From Stutzerimonas stutzeri SDM-LAC (lineage in GTDB: Bacteria; Pseudomonadota; Gammaproteobacteria; Pseudomonadales; Pseudomonadaceae): a stretch of 64,000 nucleotides of DNA. This document shows, one piece after another, positions 1-10,289 of the stretch. The stretch spans positions 1 through 64,000 of the forward strand of contig NZ_AGSX01000043.1 of the NCBI RefSeq assembly GCF_000235745.1. Direction: 5' to 3'. Under the pieces are notes generated by a model. It was not told the DNA's origin, searched no databases, and saw nothing but the letters and a program-made list of their open reading frames with translations. A program made the translations under genes and the position numbers. How positions within the stretch are numbered: position 1 is the stretch's first letter; each line of letters starts with the position of its first letter.

Positions 1-1
1 C

Positions 2-31
2 CACCTGGCGCATTACCTGAGCTGGCTGTAA
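2..31 (+). CDS. C-terminal tail of an upstream gene, cut by the window edge (possibly hutD)
   Basis: The frame starting at base 2 reads HLAHYLSWL and then a TAA stop at 29-31, 38 bases before the hutU start. Only nine residues are visible, so no family can be recognised from sequence. In Pseudomonas hut clusters the gene directly upstream of hutU is often hutD, which would fit the position and strand; that identity is inference from context only. Confidence 0.3.
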   Translation, partial: HLAHYLSWL

Positions 32-69
32 CGCCTGCCGCTTCCGAGTTTGTAAAAGAGGACCCTGAA

Positions 70-1752
70 ATGACCCGTTTCCGCGACACCGAAATCCGCG
101 CCGCCCGCGGCACCACCCTGACCGCCAAAAGCTGGCTCACCGAAGCGCCGCTGCGCCTGCTGATGAACAACCTCGACCCGGAAGTGGCCGAGAACCCCAA
201 GGAGCTGGTGGTGTATGGCGGCATCGGCCGTGCCGCGCGCAGCTGGGAATGCTTCGACAAGATCGTCGAAGTGCTGACCCGCCTGGAAGACAACCAGACC
301 CTGCTGATCCAGTCCGGCAAGCCTGTCGGCGTCTTCGAAACTCACAAGGATGCGCCGCGGGTGCTGCTGGCTAACTCCAATCTGGTGCCGCATTGGGCGA
401 ACTGGGAGCACTTCAACGAACTGGATCGCAAGGGCCTGGCCATGTACGGGCAGATGACCGCTGGCAGCTGGATCTACATCGGCAGCCAGGGCATCGTCCA
501 GGGCACCTATGAAACCTTCGTCGAGGCCGGCCGCCAGCACTATGGTGGCGACCTCAAGGGCCGCTGGGTACTGACCGCCGGCCTGGGTGGCATGGGCGGC
601 GCGCAGCCACTGGCCGCTACCCTGGCCGGGGCCTGCTCGTTGAATATCGAGTGCCAGCAGAGCCGTATCGATTTCCGCCTGAAGACCCGCTACGTCGACG
701 AGCAGGCCAACGACCTCGACGACGCCCTGGCGCGTATCGACAAGTACACCGGTGAAGGCAAGGCGATCTCCATCGCGCTGTGTGGCAACGCCGCCGAGAT
801 CCTTCCGGAACTGGTACGTCGCGGCGTGCGGCCGGACATGGTCACCGACCAGACCAGCGCCCACGACCCGCGCCACGGCTATCTGCCGATCGGCTGGAGC
901 TGGGACGAATACGTCGCCCGCGGTAAGACCGAAGAAGAGGCGGTGGTCAAGGCCGCGCGTCAGTCCATGGCGGTGCACGTGCGGGCCATGCTGGACTTCC
1001 AGAAGATGGGCGTGCCGACCTTCGACTACGGCAACAACATCCGTCAGATGGCGCTGGAGGAGGGCGTCGACAACGCGTTCGACTTCCCCGGTTTCGTGCC
1101 GGCCTACATCCGCCCGCTGTTCTGCCAGGGCATCGGCCCGTTCCGCTGGGTAGCGCTGTCCGGCGATCCCGAGGACATCTACAAGACCGACGCCAAGGTC
1201 AAGGAGCTGATCCCCGACGACGCGCACCTGCACAACTGGCTGGACATGGCCCGCGAGCGCATCAGCTTCCAGGGCTTGCCGGCACGCATCTGCTGGGTCG
1301 GCCTGAAAGACCGGGCGCGCCTGGCCCAGGCCTTCAACGACATGGTCGCCAGTGGTGAGCTGAAGGCGCCGATCGTGATCGGTCGCGACCACTTGGACTC
1401 CGGCTCCGTGGCCAGCCCCAACCGCGAGACCGAGGCGATGCAGGACGGCTCCGACGCCGTCTCCGATTGGCCGCTGCTCAACGCCCTGCTGAACACCGCC
1501 GGTGGCGCCACCTGGGTCTCGCTGCACCATGGCGGCGGCGTCGGTATGGGCTATTCGCAGCACGCCGGGGTGGTCATCGTCGCTGACGGTACGCCAGAAG
1601 CCCGGGCCCGTCTCGGACGGGTGCTGCGCAACGATCCGGGGACCGGGGTGATGCGTCACGCCGACGCCGGTTACGACATCGCCATTCAGTGCGCCCGCGA
1701 GCAAGGACTCGACTTGCCGATGATCGCCGCTACCCAAGGAGCCGACGCATGA
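70..1752 (+). CDS. hutU: Urocanate hydratase (urocanase)
   Basis: HutU catalyses the second step of histidine breakdown, hydrating urocanate to imidazolone propionate with a tightly bound NAD+ used as an electrophile. It is a cytoplasmic enzyme of 560 residues, the usual family length. The NAD-binding glycine-rich stretch [11 protein letters not shown] is visible near residue 175, and the [14 protein letters not shown] region typical of urocanases follows near 260. The ATG at 70 is preceded by AGAGGA at a good distance. The stop overlaps the start of hutH by four bases (ATGA), so the two are translationally coupled. Family assignment is firm. Confidence 0.98.
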   Translation: MTRFRDTEIRAARGTTLTAKSWLTEAPLRLLMNNLDPEVAENPKELVVYGGIGRAARSWECFDKIVEVLTRLEDNQTLLIQSGKPVGVFETHKDAPRVLLANSNLVPHWANWEHFNELDRKGLAMYGQMTAGSWIYIGSQGIVQGTYETFVEAGRQHYGGDLKGRWVLTAGLGGMGGAQPLAATLAGACSLNIECQQSRIDFRLKTRYVDEQANDLDDALARIDKYTGEGKAISIALCGNAAEILPELVRRGVRPDMVTDQTSAHDPRHGYLPIGWSWDEYVARGKTEEEAVVKAARQSMAVHVRAMLDFQKMGVPTFDYGNNIRQMALEEGVDNAFDFPGFVPAYIRPLFCQGIGPFRWVALSGDPEDIYKTDAKVKELIPDDAHLHNWLDMARERISFQGLPARICWVGLKDRARLAQAFNDMVASGELKAPIVIGRDHLDSGSVASPNRETEAMQDGSDAVSDWPLLNALLNTAGGATWVSLHHGGGVGMGYSQHAGVVIVADGTPEARARLGRVLRNDPGTGVMRHADAGYDIAIQCAREQGLDLPMIAATQGADA

Positions 1753-3287
1753 GCCTGTTCAACCTGATTCCGGGCCAATTGACCCTGGCACAGCTGCGCG
1801 CGGCCTACCACGCGCCCCTCCAGCTGCGGCTGGACGACAGCGCCCACGCCGCGGTCGAGGCCAGCGTTGCCTGCGTCAACGCGATCATCAGCGAAGGCCG
1901 CACCGCTTACGGCATCAATACCGGTTTCGGCCTGCTGGCCTCGACCCGCATCGCCAGTGAAGACCTGGAAAAGCTGCAGCGCTCGCTGGTGCTGTCGCAT
2001 GCCGCCGGGATTGGCGAGCCGCTGGACGACGCCATGGTGCGGCTGATCATGCTGCTCAAGGTCAACAGCCTGGCGCGCGGGTTCTCCGGCATTCGCCTAA
2101 AAGTCATCGAGGCGCTGATCGCCATGATCAATGCCGAGGTCTACCCGCATATTCCGTTGAAGGGGTCGGTCGGGGCTTCCGGCGATCTGGCACCGTTGGC
2201 GCATATGTCGCTGGTGCTGCTCGGTGAAGGTCGGGCGCGTTACCAGGGCCAGTGGCTACCGGCCCGGGAGGCGTTGGCGGTGGCCGGGCTCGAACCCATG
2301 ACCCTGGCCGCCAAGGAAGGCCTGGCCTTGCTCAACGGCACCCAGGTCTCCACCGCCTACGCCTTGCGGGGTCTGTTCGAGGCCGAGGACCTGTTCGCCG
2401 CGGCCACCGTGTGCGGCGGGCTGACCGTCGAGGCGGCGCTGGGCTCGCGGGCTCCGTTCGATGCCCGCATTCATGCCGCGCGCGGTCAGCGTGGGCAAAT
2501 CGATGCGGCGAGCGCGTTCCGCCACCTGCTCGGCGACAGCAGCGAAGTCGGCCACTCCCACGAGGCGTGCGACAAGGTGCAGGACCCGTACTCGCTGCGC
2601 TGCCAGCCGCAGGTCATGGGCGCCTGCCTGACGCAGTTGCGCCAGGCCGCCGAGGTGCTGGCGGTGGAAGCCAATGCGGTCTCCGACAATCCGCTGGTGT
2701 TCGCCGCTGAAGGCGATGTGATCTCCGGGGGTAACTTCCATGCGGAACCGGTGGCCATGGCCGCCGACAACATCGCCCTGGCGATCGCCGAAATCGGCGC
2801 GCTGAGCGAGCGGCGCACTTCGCTGATGATGGACAAGCACATGTCGCAGCTGCCGCCGTTCCTGGTGGCTAATGGCGGGGTCAACTCCGGTTTCATGATC
2901 GCCCAGGTCACCGCCGCGGCCCTGGCCAGCGAGAACAAGGCCCTGGCGCACCCGCACAGCGTCGACAGTCTGCCGACCTCGGCCAACCAGGAAGACCATG
3001 TCTCCATGGCTCCGGCCGCCGGCAAACGCCTGTGGGAAATGGCTGCCAATACCCGCGGCGTACTGGCCATCGAATGGCTGGGCGCCTGCCAGGGCCTGGA
3101 CTTTCGCGAAGGGCTGAAAAGCTCGCCGTTGCTCGAACGGGCGCGTCAGGTGCTGCGGGCCAAGGTGCCCTACTACGTCGAAGACCGCTTCTTCGCGCCG
3201 GATATCGCGGCGGCAGAGGCCCTGCTCGCCGAGCGCGTGCTCAACCCGCTGCTGCCCAACGGGATGCTGCCTTCGCTGAACCCATAA
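1749..3287 (+). CDS. hutH: Histidine ammonia-lyase (histidase)
   Basis: HutH removes ammonia from L-histidine to give trans-urocanate, the first step of the hut pathway. The protein has 512 residues. The Ala143-Ser144-Gly145 triad, which cyclises into the MIO electrophile in this family, lies in a [10 protein letters not shown] motif. I take the ATG at 1749 (MSLFNLIPG) rather than an earlier in-frame start, because it gives normal family length and overlaps the hutU stop in an ATGA junction. Together with hutU and the following transporter and HutC genes it forms a compact histidine-use cluster. No truncation or unusual residue is seen. Confidence 0.97.
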   Translation: MSLFNLIPGQLTLAQLRAAYHAPLQLRLDDSAHAAVEASVACVNAIISEGRTAYGINTGFGLLASTRIASEDLEKLQRSLVLSHAAGIGEPLDDAMVRLIMLLKVNSLARGFSGIRLKVIEALIAMINAEVYPHIPLKGSVGASGDLAPLAHMSLVLLGEGRARYQGQWLPAREALAVAGLEPMTLAAKEGLALLNGTQVSTAYALRGLFEAEDLFAAATVCGGLTVEAALGSRAPFDARIHAARGQRGQIDAASAFRHLLGDSSEVGHSHEACDKVQDPYSLRCQPQVMGACLTQLRQAAEVLAVEANAVSDNPLVFAAEGDVISGGNFHAEPVAMAADNIALAIAEIGALSERRTSLMMDKHMSQLPPFLVANGGVNSGFMIAQVTAAALASENKALAHPHSVDSLPTSANQEDHVSMAPAAGKRLWEMAANTRGVLAIEWLGACQGLDFREGLKSSPLLERARQVLRAKVPYYVEDRFFAPDIAAAEALLAERVLNPLLPNGMLPSLNP

Positions 3288-3377
3288 CGCTGTGACGCTC
3301 TCCTGGCCTGTGCCAAGGCGCGGGCCAAGGGGGCGCTTTGTCGCGAAAAACAACAATAAAAAACGAAAGGAACTCCA

Positions 3378-4718
3378 ATGAATTCAATCGTATTGGCTGT
3401 ATTGGCCATGGTCACGCTGTCGATGATGCGGGTCTCGGTGGTCTTTGCCCTGGTGATCTCCGCAGTAATCGGCGGGCTGACAGCGGGGATGCCTATCGAG
3501 GCGATCATCGAGGCCTTCAACGAGGGGCTCGGCGGGGGCGCCTCGGTGGCTCTGGCGTACACGACCCTGGGCGCGTTCGCCGTGGCCCTGTCGCGTACCG
3601 GTATCGCCCAGCGATTGTCGGCCCGGGTCGTCGAGCACCTGGGGCACAGCCGACACAAGTCCGGCGAGCTGGCGCTGGTCAAGTGGATCATGCTGACCTG
3701 CCTGGTGCTGGCCGGCTTTGCCGCTGAAACCGTGATTCCGGTACACATCGCCTTTATCCCGATCCTGGTGCCGCCGCTGCTGCATGTGATGAACCGCCTG
3801 CAACTGGACCGGCGCCTGACCGCCTGCGCGATCACCTTCGCCATCACCGTCACCTACATGTCGCTGCCCATCGGCTTTGGCACCATCTTTCTCAACGACA
3901 TCCTGATCGGTAACGTCAACGATGCCGGCGCGGCTCAGGGTTTGGCGGTCAGCCGGGAAATGGCGCCACAGGCCATGGCGATCCCGGCGCTGGGCATGGT
4001 TCTGGGGCTGGCGATCGCAGCGTTCAGCTATCGCCGCAAACGGGCCTATCAGGACTTGCCGGTCGCCGGTGAGCATCTGCGCAGCAACGCCAAGCCGTTG
4101 GGTGCGCGCCAGCTCGGGCTGATCGCCGCGGCCCTGCTGCTTGCGCTGGGGGTGCAACTGTGGAGCGGTTCGATGATTTTCGGCGGGCTGGTGGGCTTTG
4201 CCGTGATTTCGGTGAGCGGCGTGATCCGCTGGGGCGAGCAAGACGATGTGTTCACCCAGGGCATGCGTTTGATGGCACTGGTGGGCTTCATCATGATCGC
4301 GGCGGCCGGTTTCGCCGCGGTGATGAAGGCCACCGGAGAGATCCCCAGCCTGGTCAGCAGTTCGGCAGAGCTGATCGGCGACAACCGCGGCATGGCGGCG
4401 CTGATCATGTTGCTGGTGGGGCTGCTGATCACCATCGGCATTGGTTCGTCGTTTTCCACGGTGCCGATCATTGCCTCCATCTACGTCCCGCTGGGGCTGG
4501 GCTTCGGCTTCTCGCCGCTGGCGATCATCGCCCTGGTCGGCACCGCTGCGGCGCTCGGCGACGCCGGTTCGCCGGCTTCAGACTCGACTCTGGGGCCCAC
4601 CGCGGGGTTGAATGCCGATGGCCAGCATGACCATATCTGGGACACGGTGGTGCCGACCTTCCTGCACTTCAATCTGCCGCTGATTGCAGCCGGCTGGCTG
4701 GCGGCGATGCTGCTCTGA
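3378..4718 (+). CDS. NhaC/YuiF-type membrane transporter, probable histidine or urocanate carrier
   Basis: A 446-residue integral membrane protein with about ten to twelve hydrophobic segments spread along its length and no signal peptide. It resembles the Na+/H+ antiporter family that includes Bacillus YuiF, in the ion transporter superfamily. A conserved-looking GDAGSPASDSTLGPT segment sits near residue 395. The ATG has a clear AAAGGAACTCC ribosome site. It lies 90 bases after hutH and just before hutC on the same strand, so I infer that it imports histidine or a hut intermediate. The substrate cannot be read from sequence. Many Pseudomonas hut clusters instead carry an APC-family permease or an ABC system. 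Confidence 0.8.
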   Translation: MNSIVLAVLAMVTLSMMRVSVVFALVISAVIGGLTAGMPIEAIIEAFNEGLGGGASVALAYTTLGAFAVALSRTGIAQRLSARVVEHLGHSRHKSGELALVKWIMLTCLVLAGFAAETVIPVHIAFIPILVPPLLHVMNRLQLDRRLTACAITFAITVTYMSLPIGFGTIFLNDILIGNVNDAGAAQGLAVSREMAPQAMAIPALGMVLGLAIAAFSYRRKRAYQDLPVAGEHLRSNAKPLGARQLGLIAAALLLALGVQLWSGSMIFGGLVGFAVISVSGVIRWGEQDDVFTQGMRLMALVGFIMIAAAGFAAVMKATGEIPSLVSSSAELIGDNRGMAALIMLLVGLLITIGIGSSFSTVPIIASIYVPLGLGFGFSPLAIIALVGTAAALGDAGSPASDSTLGPTAGLNADGQHDHIWDTVVPTFLHFNLPLIAAGWLAAMLL

Positions 4719-4804
4719 TTGCCCGGGCACACTCGGGTCCCTGCACCTCGGCCACGGTGAACGTTATCATCCGCGCATCGCGCGTCGACATTAAGGGGGC
4801 CTGA

Positions 4805-5548
4805 GTGGCCAGCAATACACCACGCTACCGGGTCATCGAGGAGTATCTGCTCGAACGCATCAGCGCCGGCGATTTTCCGGTCAATCATCAGATCCCCGCC
4901 GAGGAGCAGCTGGCGCGGGATTTCGGCGTCAGCCGGATGACCGCCAACAAGGCCATCCGCGATCTGGTGCAGAAGGGCTACCTGATTCGCCAGGCCGGGC
5001 TCGGGACCTTCGTCACCGACCGCAAGGCCGAGTCGTCGCTGCATGAGGTACTGAATATCGCGTCTGAGGTCAGGGGTCGGGGCAACGACTACAGCAACCA
5101 GGTTCTGCGCTGCGAAGCGATCGAGGCGGATGACGAAGTGGCGTTGCGGCTCGCTGTCCGGGTGGGCACACCGACCTTCCACAGTATCCTGGTGCATCGT
5201 GAGAACGGCGTGCCGATCCAGTTGGAAGATCGCTACGTCAATCCGCGCTGGGTACCCGATTACCTACAGACCGATTTCGCCCGCCACACGCCCAACGAGG
5301 TGCTGGTTGCGGCCTGCCCGATCTCCGACGTCGAACACGTGGTCGAAGCCGTGCTGGTCGATCGCCAGACCGCCGAATGGCTGGCCATGGACTCGGCTAT
5401 CCCCTGTCTGAGCATGATTCGCCGGACTTGGTCGGAGGACCACCTGGTCAGCTACGCGCGGCTGATCCATCCCGGAGACCGCTACAAGTTGCGCTCGGCG
5501 CTGGGGCCGCGCGATTTCGCCTCGGCGTCGCCGCGACGGGGCAGATGA
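4805..5548 (+). CDS. hutC: Histidine utilisation repressor, GntR/HutC family
   Basis: HutC is a DNA-binding repressor of the hut genes that is released by urocanate. The 247-residue protein has an N-terminal winged helix-turn-helix (about residues 5-75, with AEEQLARDFGVSRMTANKAI) and a C-terminal UTRA ligand domain. Translation most likely begins at GTG 4805, preceded by AAGGGGG. It sits last in the cluster, downstream of the transporter, whereas in well-studied pseudomonads hutC is next to hutF at the other end. I see no canonical CTTGTATGTACAAG operator inside the hut part of this window, so the main controlled promoter probably lies upstream of base 1. Confidence 0.93.
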   Translation: MASNTPRYRVIEEYLLERISAGDFPVNHQIPAEEQLARDFGVSRMTANKAIRDLVQKGYLIRQAGLGTFVTDRKAESSLHEVLNIASEVRGRGNDYSNQVLRCEAIEADDEVALRLAVRVGTPTFHSILVHRENGVPIQLEDRYVNPRWVPDYLQTDFARHTPNEVLVAACPISDVEHVVEAVLVDRQTAEWLAMDSAIPCLSMIRRTWSEDHLVSYARLIHPGDRYKLRSALGPRDFASASPRRGR

Positions 5549-5599
5549 GGCCGCGGTCCCGGTCGCTCGGGGCGGGCAGGGCTAATCCGGTCCGTTCGC

Positions 5600-5749
5600 T
5601 GTCAGGCTGACGCGGGTCCCCGCCTGCCCCTGGATGATCGCCTCGATATCGCCGAGCGAACCGATGACCGCCGTCTTGCCGGTCTTGCGGGCAAACTCGC
5701 AGGCCGCCTGTCCCGTGGGCCCATCGAGCCAGCTGCAAACAGCGCATCC
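5600..5749 (-). pseudogene. Decayed C-terminal fragment of a carbamate kinase gene (arcC relic)
   Basis: Within an open minus-strand frame (5582-5857) the last fifty or so residues read like the end of ArcC-type carbamate kinases: [19 protein letters not shown], then [15 protein letters not shown]. Just before this, [13 protein letters not shown] looks like a corrupted [11 protein letters not shown] segment with a two-residue insertion and a lost lysine. Nothing upstream in this frame resembles the kinase core, so at most a sixth of the gene survives. I read it as a relic of an arginine deiminase gene set once present here. The likeness is judged from memory of the family; a protein search would settle it. 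Confidence 0.5.
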
Positions 5750-5903
5750 GCCAGTGCGCTCGCAAACCAGGTGTGCATCTAAATCCGGATTTGCTGTTTG
5801 GATTGCATGCTGGTTACGCCCCGTTGTCCGAAGAGCTGCGACCAGTTGCATGGGCATATCAGGCGGGTCTGTCGGTATTGAGCGCGTTCTGCTGGGCGGC
5901 GAT

Positions 5904-6227
5904 TCAGTTGCGGTCAGCGACTACGCCGATGATGAACAGCACCAGTAAAAGAACCGGTGCAAGCGTGTAGTTATTGAATTGCGCCAGGCCCTTCGCGAGC
6001 CAGGGACTGAGATAGATGATGCCGAGCCCGTAGACCAGGGCGCAGAAGACCACGAAGGCGAGGGTGCGCAGGATGAAATTCAGGCCACCGATGTTCTTCT
6101 GTACCCAGGCGTTCAGCGCCGGTCCGAACAGCACGAAGAGCGTGGCCATGATCGCCAGGGAAATATCGAACAGGTGGTGACGGCTCCAGCGCGACAGGGT
6201 GGCGATGAGGTCGAGTACGAGATCCAT
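5904..6227 (-). CDS. Small inner-membrane protein, DUF3392 family
   Basis: A 107-residue protein with three hydrophobic segments, about residues 22-40, 50-75 and 83-103, and no enzymatic motif. It matches the DUF3392 family of small gammaproteobacterial membrane proteins, which has no assigned function. It starts 10 bases downstream of the hemW stop on the same strand and is probably the last gene of the long minus-strand transcription unit running from yggS. The 355 bases beyond it, up to hutC, hold only the carbamate kinase relic. Confidence 0.85.
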   Translation of the reverse strand: MDLVLDLIATLSRWSRHHLFDISLAIMATLFVLFGPALNAWVQKNIGGLNFILRTLAFVVFCALVYGLGIIYLSPWLAKGLAQFNNYTLAPVLLLVLFIIGVVADRN

Positions 6228-6236
6228 GCAGGGTCC

Positions 6237-7424
6237 TTAGGGCAGGAAAAGTTGTAGCAGGTCGTTGAGAAACAGCTGGCCTTTGGCGCTCGCAACCAGC
6301 CGCTGCGGGTCTGGCTCCAGCAGACCGCGCGCTTCGGCTTCATGCCTGCCGCTTGCGAGCAGGTCCGGGTCTAGACCGGTGCGCTGAGTGAACAACAATG
6401 AAGGCACGCCGTCGGTGAGGCGCAGCACGTTCATCAGGAATTCGAAGGGCAATTCGTCCGCGGCGAGTTGCTTGTCGCCGGCACGAAAGCGCTTCGCGGG
6501 GTCCAGGTAGTCCTTCGGCAGGCGGGTTTTCCAGTGGCGCCGGATCGCTCCGTTCGGCCTTGTCCATTTGCCGTGTGCACCGGCGCCCAGGCCAAGGAAA
6601 TCGCCAAAGGTCCAATAATTGAGGTTATGCCGCGCCTGCCGACCGGGTTGCGCGTATGCCGAGGTTTCGTATTGCCGATAGCCGTGTGCAGCGAGCAGCG
6701 CCTGTCCGGCTTCCTGAATATCCCAGAGGGTTTCATCTTCAGGCAATCGGGGTGGCTTGTTCCAGAATTCGGTGTTCGGCTCGACCGTAAGCTGGTACCA
6801 GGACAGGTGCGTTGGCTGTTGGGCGATGGCAATGCGCAGGTCGCTCAGCGCGTCCTCCAGGCTCTGCTCGGGTAGGCCATGCATCAGGTCCAGATTGAAA
6901 TTATCGAAGCCCGCGGCGCGCGCCATGTCAGCGGCCCGGATCGCTTCGTTGCCATCGTGGATGCGGCCGAGGGCTATGAGCTTGGTGGGCTGAAAGCTCT
7001 GCACCCCGATCGACAAGCGATTGATACCGAGGCTGCGATAGTCACGGAATTTCGCCTGCTCGAACGTACCCGGGTTGGCTTCCAGGGTGATTTCAATGTC
7101 ATCGGCGAACCCGACCCGTTGCCGCATGCCTTCGAGGATTCGCTCCAGCGCGCTGGCGGAAAACAGGCTCGGCGTGCCGCCGCCGAAAAAGATCGACGTC
7201 AGCCTGCGGCCCTGTACCTGCTCCAGATCCGCATCCAGGTCCGCCAGCAGCGCGTCGACATAAGCGTCTTCGGGAAGCGAGGCGCCGGCAGCGTGGGAAT
7301 TGAAGTCGCAGTACGGGCATTTGCGCACGCACCAGGGAATGTGAACGTAGGCCGCCAGTGGCGGCAGCGCTAGGCGCGATGCCGCAGGCGGCTCCGGAGC
7401 GCCGCCGCTGGGAACTGCGATCAT
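6237..7424 (-). CDS. hemW: Heme chaperone HemW (radical SAM, HemN-like)
   Basis: HemW binds heme and an iron-sulfur cluster and delivers heme to target proteins; it was long annotated as an oxygen-independent coproporphyrinogen oxidase. The 395-residue protein carries the radical SAM cluster motif CVRKCPYC (Cys32, Cys36, Cys39), followed by the SAM-binding FFGGGTPS segment. True HemN has an extra cysteine and a longer N-terminal region that are missing here. The ATG overlaps the rdgB stop by four bases, so translation is coupled. Confidence 0.93.
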   Translation of the reverse strand: MIAVPSGGAPEPPAASRLALPPLAAYVHIPWCVRKCPYCDFNSHAAGASLPEDAYVDALLADLDADLEQVQGRRLTSIFFGGGTPSLFSASALERILEGMRQRVGFADDIEITLEANPGTFEQAKFRDYRSLGINRLSIGVQSFQPTKLIALGRIHDGNEAIRAADMARAAGFDNFNLDLMHGLPEQSLEDALSDLRIAIAQQPTHLSWYQLTVEPNTEFWNKPPRLPEDETLWDIQEAGQALLAAHGYRQYETSAYAQPGRQARHNLNYWTFGDFLGLGAGAHGKWTRPNGAIRRHWKTRLPKDYLDPAKRFRAGDKQLAADELPFEFLMNVLRLTDGVPSLLFTQRTGLDPDLLASGRHEAEARGLLEPDPQRLVASAKGQLFLNDLLQLFLP

Positions 7425-8017
7425 GCGATCCCCAGCCGCTGCTTGAGCAGGGCCATGGCACGGGCGCGGTGGCTGAGCTGGTTCTTGTCCTTCGGTGTGA
7501 GCTCGGCGCTGGAGCAGTCACGTTCCGGCACCCAGAACAGCGGGTCGTAACCGAAGCCATGCTCCCCTTGGGCGCTGTGCAGAATGCGGCCCTGCCAGAG
7601 CCCTTCGCAGAGAATCGGCAGCGGATCGTCGGCATGCCGCAGCAACGCCAGCGCGCAGACAAACTGAGCGCCGCGCTCGGCGTCCGGCACGTCCTTCAGG
7701 GCGTCGAGCAGCTTGGCATTGTTTGCCGCATCGCCCTGGCCATTGGCATAGCGAGCCGAGTAGATGCCGGGTGCGCCGCCCAGATGATCCACCGCCAGGC
7801 CGGAATCGTCGGCCAGTGCCGGCAAGCCGGATATGCGCGCCGCGTTGCGTGCTTTGAGAATGGCGTTCTCGACGAAGGAAAGGCCGGTTTCCTCAGGCTC
7901 GACGTCGCTGAACTCACCAATCGAGCGTACGCGCACGGCGTCGCCGAGCATGGCTTGCAGTTCCTTAAGCTTGCCGGCGTTGTGGCTGGCCAGCACCAGT
8001 TCTTTGAAAAGCATCAT
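7421..8017 (-). CDS. rdgB: XTP/dITP pyrophosphatase (house-cleaning NTPase)
   Basis: RdgB hydrolyses dITP, XTP and ITP to monophosphates, keeping deaminated purines out of DNA and RNA. The 198-residue length is typical. The family signatures are visible: [11 protein letters not shown] at the N terminus for nucleotide binding, the metal-binding [13 protein letters not shown] segment, the GYDPLFWVP motif and the C-terminal SHRARAM. Two in-frame ATGs (8017 and 8014) are adjacent and either may be used; both overlap the stop of the preceding DUF4426 gene. Confidence 0.96.
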   Translation of the reverse strand: MMLFKELVLASHNAGKLKELQAMLGDAVRVRSIGEFSDVEPEETGLSFVENAILKARNAARISGLPALADDSGLAVDHLGGAPGIYSARYANGQGDAANNAKLLDALKDVPDAERGAQFVCALALLRHADDPLPILCEGLWQGRILHSAQGEHGFGYDPLFWVPERDCSSAELTPKDKNQLSHRARAMALLKQRLGIA

Positions 8018-8436
8018 TCGTCCGGGAAGACTTCTTGGCTGAAGTCGAAATTGATTGCCGCGGCGCCGGCAGGCTGCACGTTCAGGTTGAAGCGCAGGGT
8101 TTCTTGCGAGTCGAAGGGGAACTGTGCCAGGTAGTAGATGGCCTGCTCACCTTCTTTCAATTGCTTGAAACTCAGCGGGTAATCCTGCCCGAGCAGGTTC
8201 TTCACCGTGCCACTGACCTGCGCCGCGGTCGGTTTGCCGGACTTGAGTACCGATATGTTGACCACACCTTGAGCCTTGCTGCGCACGAGCCCGGCTGCAG
8301 CGGCGATGTCGGGCTGCAGGAAGCTGGAATTGAAGGCGATGTAGTGCACATCGTATTCGCCAACGCTGTGTTTGCGCTCGGCCACGGCGGGCAGAGCAAA
8401 CAGCAGGGCGAGCAGGCATATCAGGCTAGATTTCAT
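8014..8436 (-). CDS. Exported DUF4426 protein
   Basis: A 140-residue protein with a clear signal peptide ([20 protein letters not shown], cleaved after about residue 19), so probably periplasmic. The rest is a beta-rich DUF4426 domain with no recognised catalytic residues. It lies between metW and rdgB in the same orientation, as in other pseudomonads, where it is uncharacterised. Its stop overlaps the rdgB start. No function should be assigned beyond envelope location. Confidence 0.85.
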   Translation of the reverse strand: MKSSLICLLALLFALPAVAERKHSVGEYDVHYIAFNSSFLQPDIAAAAGLVRSKAQGVVNISVLKSGKPTAAQVSGTVKNLLGQDYPLSFKQLKEGEQAIYYLAQFPFDSQETLRFNLNVQPAGAAAINFDFSQEVFPDE

Positions 8437-8459
8437 GGGTTACCTCCAGCGATGAGCGG

Positions 8460-9059
8460 TCAGCGGACAGCTCCGGTGACACGATAGATACCGATTTCAC
8501 CAATCAGATTAGGCCACAAGCGACTCGCCACGCCGTGCTTGTGATGGCGATCCACGGCCAGACGTTCAAGCACCCGGGCACCGAGTTCGTGGGACAGTCG
8601 CTCGAAGTCCTCAAAGGTGCAGAAGTGAATGTTTGGCGTGTTGTACCAGGTGTAGGGCAGAAAATCCGATACCGGCATGCGGCCCTTACTGGCCAGGTAC
8701 CAGCGGCAGCGCCAGTGACCGAAATTGGGGAAGGTGATGATGCATTCGCGGCCGACCCGTAGCATCTCCTCGAGCAGCTTGTCCGGGTAGTGGACCGCTT
8801 GCAGCGCCTGGGTCATGACGACCATGTCGAAGCTGTCACTGGCGAAGTTGCCGAGGCCCTTGTCGAGGTCCTGCTCAATCACGTTGACGCCTTTCTCAAC
8901 GCAGGCGGCGATGTTGTCGGGGTCGATTTCCAGGCCATAGCCGCTGACCTGCTTGTTGTCCCGCAACCACGCCAGCAGGTCACCGTTACCGCAGCCCAGG
9001 TCGAGCACGCGGCTTCCCGCCGGTATCCAGTCTTGGATGATGTCCAGGTCGGCGCGCAT
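8460..9059 (-). CDS. metW: Methionine biosynthesis protein MetW, SAM-dependent methyltransferase fold
   Basis: MetW is a 199-residue protein of class I methyltransferase fold that accompanies MetX. The SAM-binding motif VLDLGCGNGDLLAWL is near residue 20. Genetic work in other proteobacteria links MetW to homoserine acylation with MetX, but a methylation substrate has not been established. It starts nine bases after the metX stop, so both are surely on one transcript. In this operon it connects methionine synthesis to the rdgB-hemW genes downstream. Confidence 0.95.
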   Translation of the reverse strand: MRADLDIIQDWIPAGSRVLDLGCGNGDLLAWLRDNKQVSGYGLEIDPDNIAACVEKGVNVIEQDLDKGLGNFASDSFDMVVMTQALQAVHYPDKLLEEMLRVGRECIITFPNFGHWRCRWYLASKGRMPVSDFLPYTWYNTPNIHFCTFEDFERLSHELGARVLERLAVDRHHKHGVASRLWPNLIGEIGIYRVTGAVR

Positions 9060-9068
9060 ATGGGTTCC

Positions 9069-10208
9069 TTATACGGCGATGCGGTTCATGTAACCGCGAA
9101 AGGCCTGCAGATAACGAGGGATCGGAATCAGAAAGGCGTCGTGGCCCTGCGGAGCGTCGATCTCCAGGTAACAGACGTTTTTGCGCGCCGCCATCAGCGC
9201 GTCGACGATTTCGTGCGAGCGCTCAGGCGAGAAGCGCCAGTCGGTGGTAAACGAAATCACGCAGAAATCCGCCTTCGCCGTCGACAGTGCCTTGGCCAGG
9301 TCATCTTCGTAGGCTGCGGCCGGGTCGAAATAGTCCAGTGCCTTGGTCATCAGCAGATAGGTATTGGCATCGAAGCGGCCGGAGAACTCTTCGCCTTGAT
9401 AGCGAAGATAGCTTTCGACCTGAAATTCGACGCTGTTGAAATCGTAATTCAGCTTTTCGCTCTTGAGCCCACGGCCAAACTTGGTGCCCATGGCGTCGTC
9501 GGACAGGTAGGTGATATGGCCGACCATGCGCGCAAGCATCAGGCCCCGCTTGGGGATCACGCCCTTCTCTTGAAAGTGGCCGCCATGAAACTCCGGATCA
9601 GAGAGGATGGCCTGGCGCGCGACCTCATTGAACGCAATGTTCTGCGCTGACAGCTTGGGTGCCGAAGCGATTGCTACGCAATGTCGCACGCGCTCCGGGT
9701 AACTCATGGTCCATTGCATGGCCTGCATGCCACCGAGGCTGCCGCCGACTACAGCAGCCCACTGCTCGATGCCGAGCATGTCGGCCAAGCGGGCCTGGCT
9801 GTTGACCCAGTCTTCCACCGTGACGACCGGGAAATCTGCGCCATAAGGTTTGCCCGTGGCTGGGTTGATGCTGCTGGGACCCGTCGAACCATTGCAGCCG
9901 CCGAGGTTGTTCAGGCTGACCACAAAGAAGCGGCTGGTATCGATGGCTTTGCCCGGACCGATACAGCTGTCCCACCAGCCCGGTTTGCGGTCGTCAGCAT
10001 CATGGTAGCCGGCTGCGTGGTGATGGCCTGACAGCGCGTGGCAGATGAGCACGGCATTGCTGCACGAGGCGTTCAGCTCGCCGTAGGTTTCGTAGATCAG
10101 CTGGTAATCGTGCAGCGTGCGGCCGCAGGCGAGTGCCAGCGGCTCGGCGAAATGCGCGACCTTCGGACTCACCAGACCAACGGAATCGGCTGGAATAGCT
10201 GTGGGCAT
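9069..10208 (-). CDS. metX: Homoserine O-acyltransferase MetX (probably O-succinyltransferase)
   Basis: MetX activates homoserine for methionine synthesis by acylating its hydroxyl group. The 379-residue protein has the alpha/beta hydrolase fold with nucleophile serine in [12 protein letters not shown], an aspartate near [11 protein letters not shown] and a histidine in PQGHDAFL, forming the catalytic triad. The family name is homoserine O-acetyltransferase, but enzymes from Pseudomonas have been shown to use succinyl-CoA, so that activity is the better guess here. It precedes metW by nine bases. The gene is intact and of normal length. Confidence 0.95.
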   Translation of the reverse strand: MPTAIPADSVGLVSPKVAHFAEPLALACGRTLHDYQLIYETYGELNASCSNAVLICHALSGHHHAAGYHDADDRKPGWWDSCIGPGKAIDTSRFFVVSLNNLGGCNGSTGPSSINPATGKPYGADFPVVTVEDWVNSQARLADMLGIEQWAAVVGGSLGGMQAMQWTMSYPERVRHCVAIASAPKLSAQNIAFNEVARQAILSDPEFHGGHFQEKGVIPKRGLMLARMVGHITYLSDDAMGTKFGRGLKSEKLNYDFNSVEFQVESYLRYQGEEFSGRFDANTYLLMTKALDYFDPAAAYEDDLAKALSTAKADFCVISFTTDWRFSPERSHEIVDALMAARKNVCYLEIDAPQGHDAFLIPIPRYLQAFRGYMNRIAV

Positions 10209-10289
10209 CGACCCTGGCTCGTGCTGGAAGAAGGCGGCAAAGTCTAAAGGTTAGCGCGCTTCAATTCATCCTCAATCGCAACGCTGGTG

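Noticed and set aside
13..1737. Long minus-strand open frame of 574 codons opposite hutU
   Set aside because: It is the antisense shadow of a high-GC gene; hutU is intact and recognised, and the shadow product is a repetitive Gly/Val/Asp-rich protein without family likeness.
2256..3356. 366-codon minus-strand frame opposite hutH
   Set aside because: Shadow frame caused by third-position GC bias; no ribosome site or recognisable domain, and hutH on the other strand is certain.
5773..5970. 65-codon plus-strand frame near the DUF3392 gene
   Set aside because: Its second half is antisense to the DUF3392 gene, and the first half has no domain likeness or ribosome site.
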